Shown: one piece after another, positions 5,589-6,138 of the stretch | How positions within the stretch are numbered: the first letter of the stretch is position 1 | Layout of the letters: every line of letters begins with the position of its first letter | Source of the DNA: an uncultured Oscillibacter sp. | GTDB lineage: Bacteria > Bacillota > Clostridia > Oscillospirales > Oscillospiraceae | Assembly (NCBI GenBank): GCA_948435975.1 | Contig: CAOJHG010000143.1 | Location: 1 to 6,138, forward strand | Reading direction: 5' to 3' | DNA: 6,138 nt | The notes under the pieces: generated by a model | The model's input: the letters and a program-made list of their open reading frames with translations, nothing else | Databases searched by the model: none | Told to the model about the DNA's origin: nothing | Translations under genes and position numbers: made by a program

Positions 5589-6138
5589 AATAGCCTCCCA
5601 TCATCGACATGATTGAGGAGCTCTGAGAATTCATCTGGGAAATAAGCTGCTCCAGCCGGGAGAACTGGGTCGTGTAGTAGTCTACCTGGTCAGACATCTT
5701 ATCCTGCCACTTCTCAATCTCCTCGTCGATCTTGTTAAGCTGCTTCTGAATGGTATTGGTGTACAGCGTACTGGGCGCCAGGAGAGAGCCGGCCTTGTTC
5801 ACCAGGACACCCTTGGTGCCGGATACCGCGCTGGTTCCCGTGGTAGCGCCATAGAGGTCCAGGGGGGTCTTCAGCGCCTGCATCAAGCCGTTTGTGCTGG
5901 AGCCGTCTTCCGCGCTCTTTGTGAAGATGTCCCGCACCTTGTCCGGGTCCTCGTTCAAGGTATTCCGCAAGGTCTGCTCGTCAAATTGCATGGTGGTCAG
6001 TCCATTGCTGTAGGATAGGGTAATCCCTGCGGCCTTCAAAGCGTCGCCGTTGGTTCCGGTCATGGAGACGGCGGAGGTCAGACGCTTATACAGGGAAGAC
6101 AGGTCGGAATCTCCGAACAGCAGGCCTGTCTTTGCCTT
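5587..6138 (-). CDS. fliD: Flagellar filament cap protein FliD, C-terminal 183 residues (5' end cut by window edge)
   Basis: The frame stays open to the right edge, so the N-terminus is missing; the ATG at 6063 is internal. FliD (HAP2) caps the growing filament outside the cell and promotes flagellin assembly. The visible part matches the FliD C-terminal region. It begins with GLLFGDSDLSSLYKRL (residues 5-20 of the fragment), the 'G-x-L-x-GD' motif that opens that region. AAGITLSYSNGLTTMQFDEQ (about 37-56) and the LNEDPDKVRDIF segment follow. It ends in a coiled-coil-like stretch (LNKIDEEIEKWQDKM, then QFSRLEQLISQMNSQSSS) and a short MSMMGGY end. This is the usual D0/D1 C-terminal pattern. 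fliS follows after 20 nt, the standard gene order. Confidence 0.93.
   Translation of the reverse strand, partial: KAKTGLLFGDSDLSSLYKRLTSAVSMTGTNGDALKAAGITLSYSNGLTTMQFDEQTLRNTLNEDPDKVRDIFTKSAEDGSSTNGLMQALKTPLDLYGATTGTSAVSGTKGVLVNKAGSLLAPSTLYTNTIQKQLNKIDEEIEKWQDKMSDQVDYYTTQFSRLEQLISQMNSQSSSIMSMMGGY

Overview
The window reads as a chromosomal stretch of a flagellated, Gram-positive-type Clostridia, most likely an Oscillospiraceae-like gut anaerobe (for example the Oscillibacter/Flavonifractor group). This is inference. It rests on the moderately high G+C content by eye, strong AGGAGG-type ribosome binding sites, a clostridial-style FliS, and an FtsA-like protein with long C-terminal extensions of a kind I associate with these Firmicutes. 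No sequence search was run.

All supported genes lie on the minus strand, so transcription runs from high to low coordinates. In that order they are: the 3' end of fliD (filament cap, cut by the right edge), fliS (flagellin export chaperone), a small helical FliT/FlgN-type putative chaperone, an FtsE-like ABC ATPase without an adjacent FtsX, a two-TM methyl-accepting chemotaxis protein, an intergenic region with a perfect 15-bp hairpin, and a large FtsA-like actin-fold protein that runs off the left edge.

The first three genes form a tight late-flagellar cluster. The fliD stop abuts the fliS ribosome binding site, and the fliS stop lies inside the ribosome binding site of the next gene. A 105-nt gap with an 11-bp hairpin then leads to the ATPase. 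A 68-nt A+T-rich gap separates the ATPase from the chemoreceptor. The 249-nt gap after the chemoreceptor holds the probable terminator and the leader of the FtsA-like gene.

The flagellar genes cap the filament and deliver its subunits, and the chemoreceptor would feed CheA/CheW signalling to the motor. The less ordinary part is that two proteins of cell-division families, FtsE-like and FtsA-like, flank the chemoreceptor. The ATPase has lost some typical FtsE signature residues and has no partner permease here, so a role outside classical FtsEX is possible but unproven. I see no mobile element, CRISPR array, tRNA or rRNA, and no convincing plus-strand gene.
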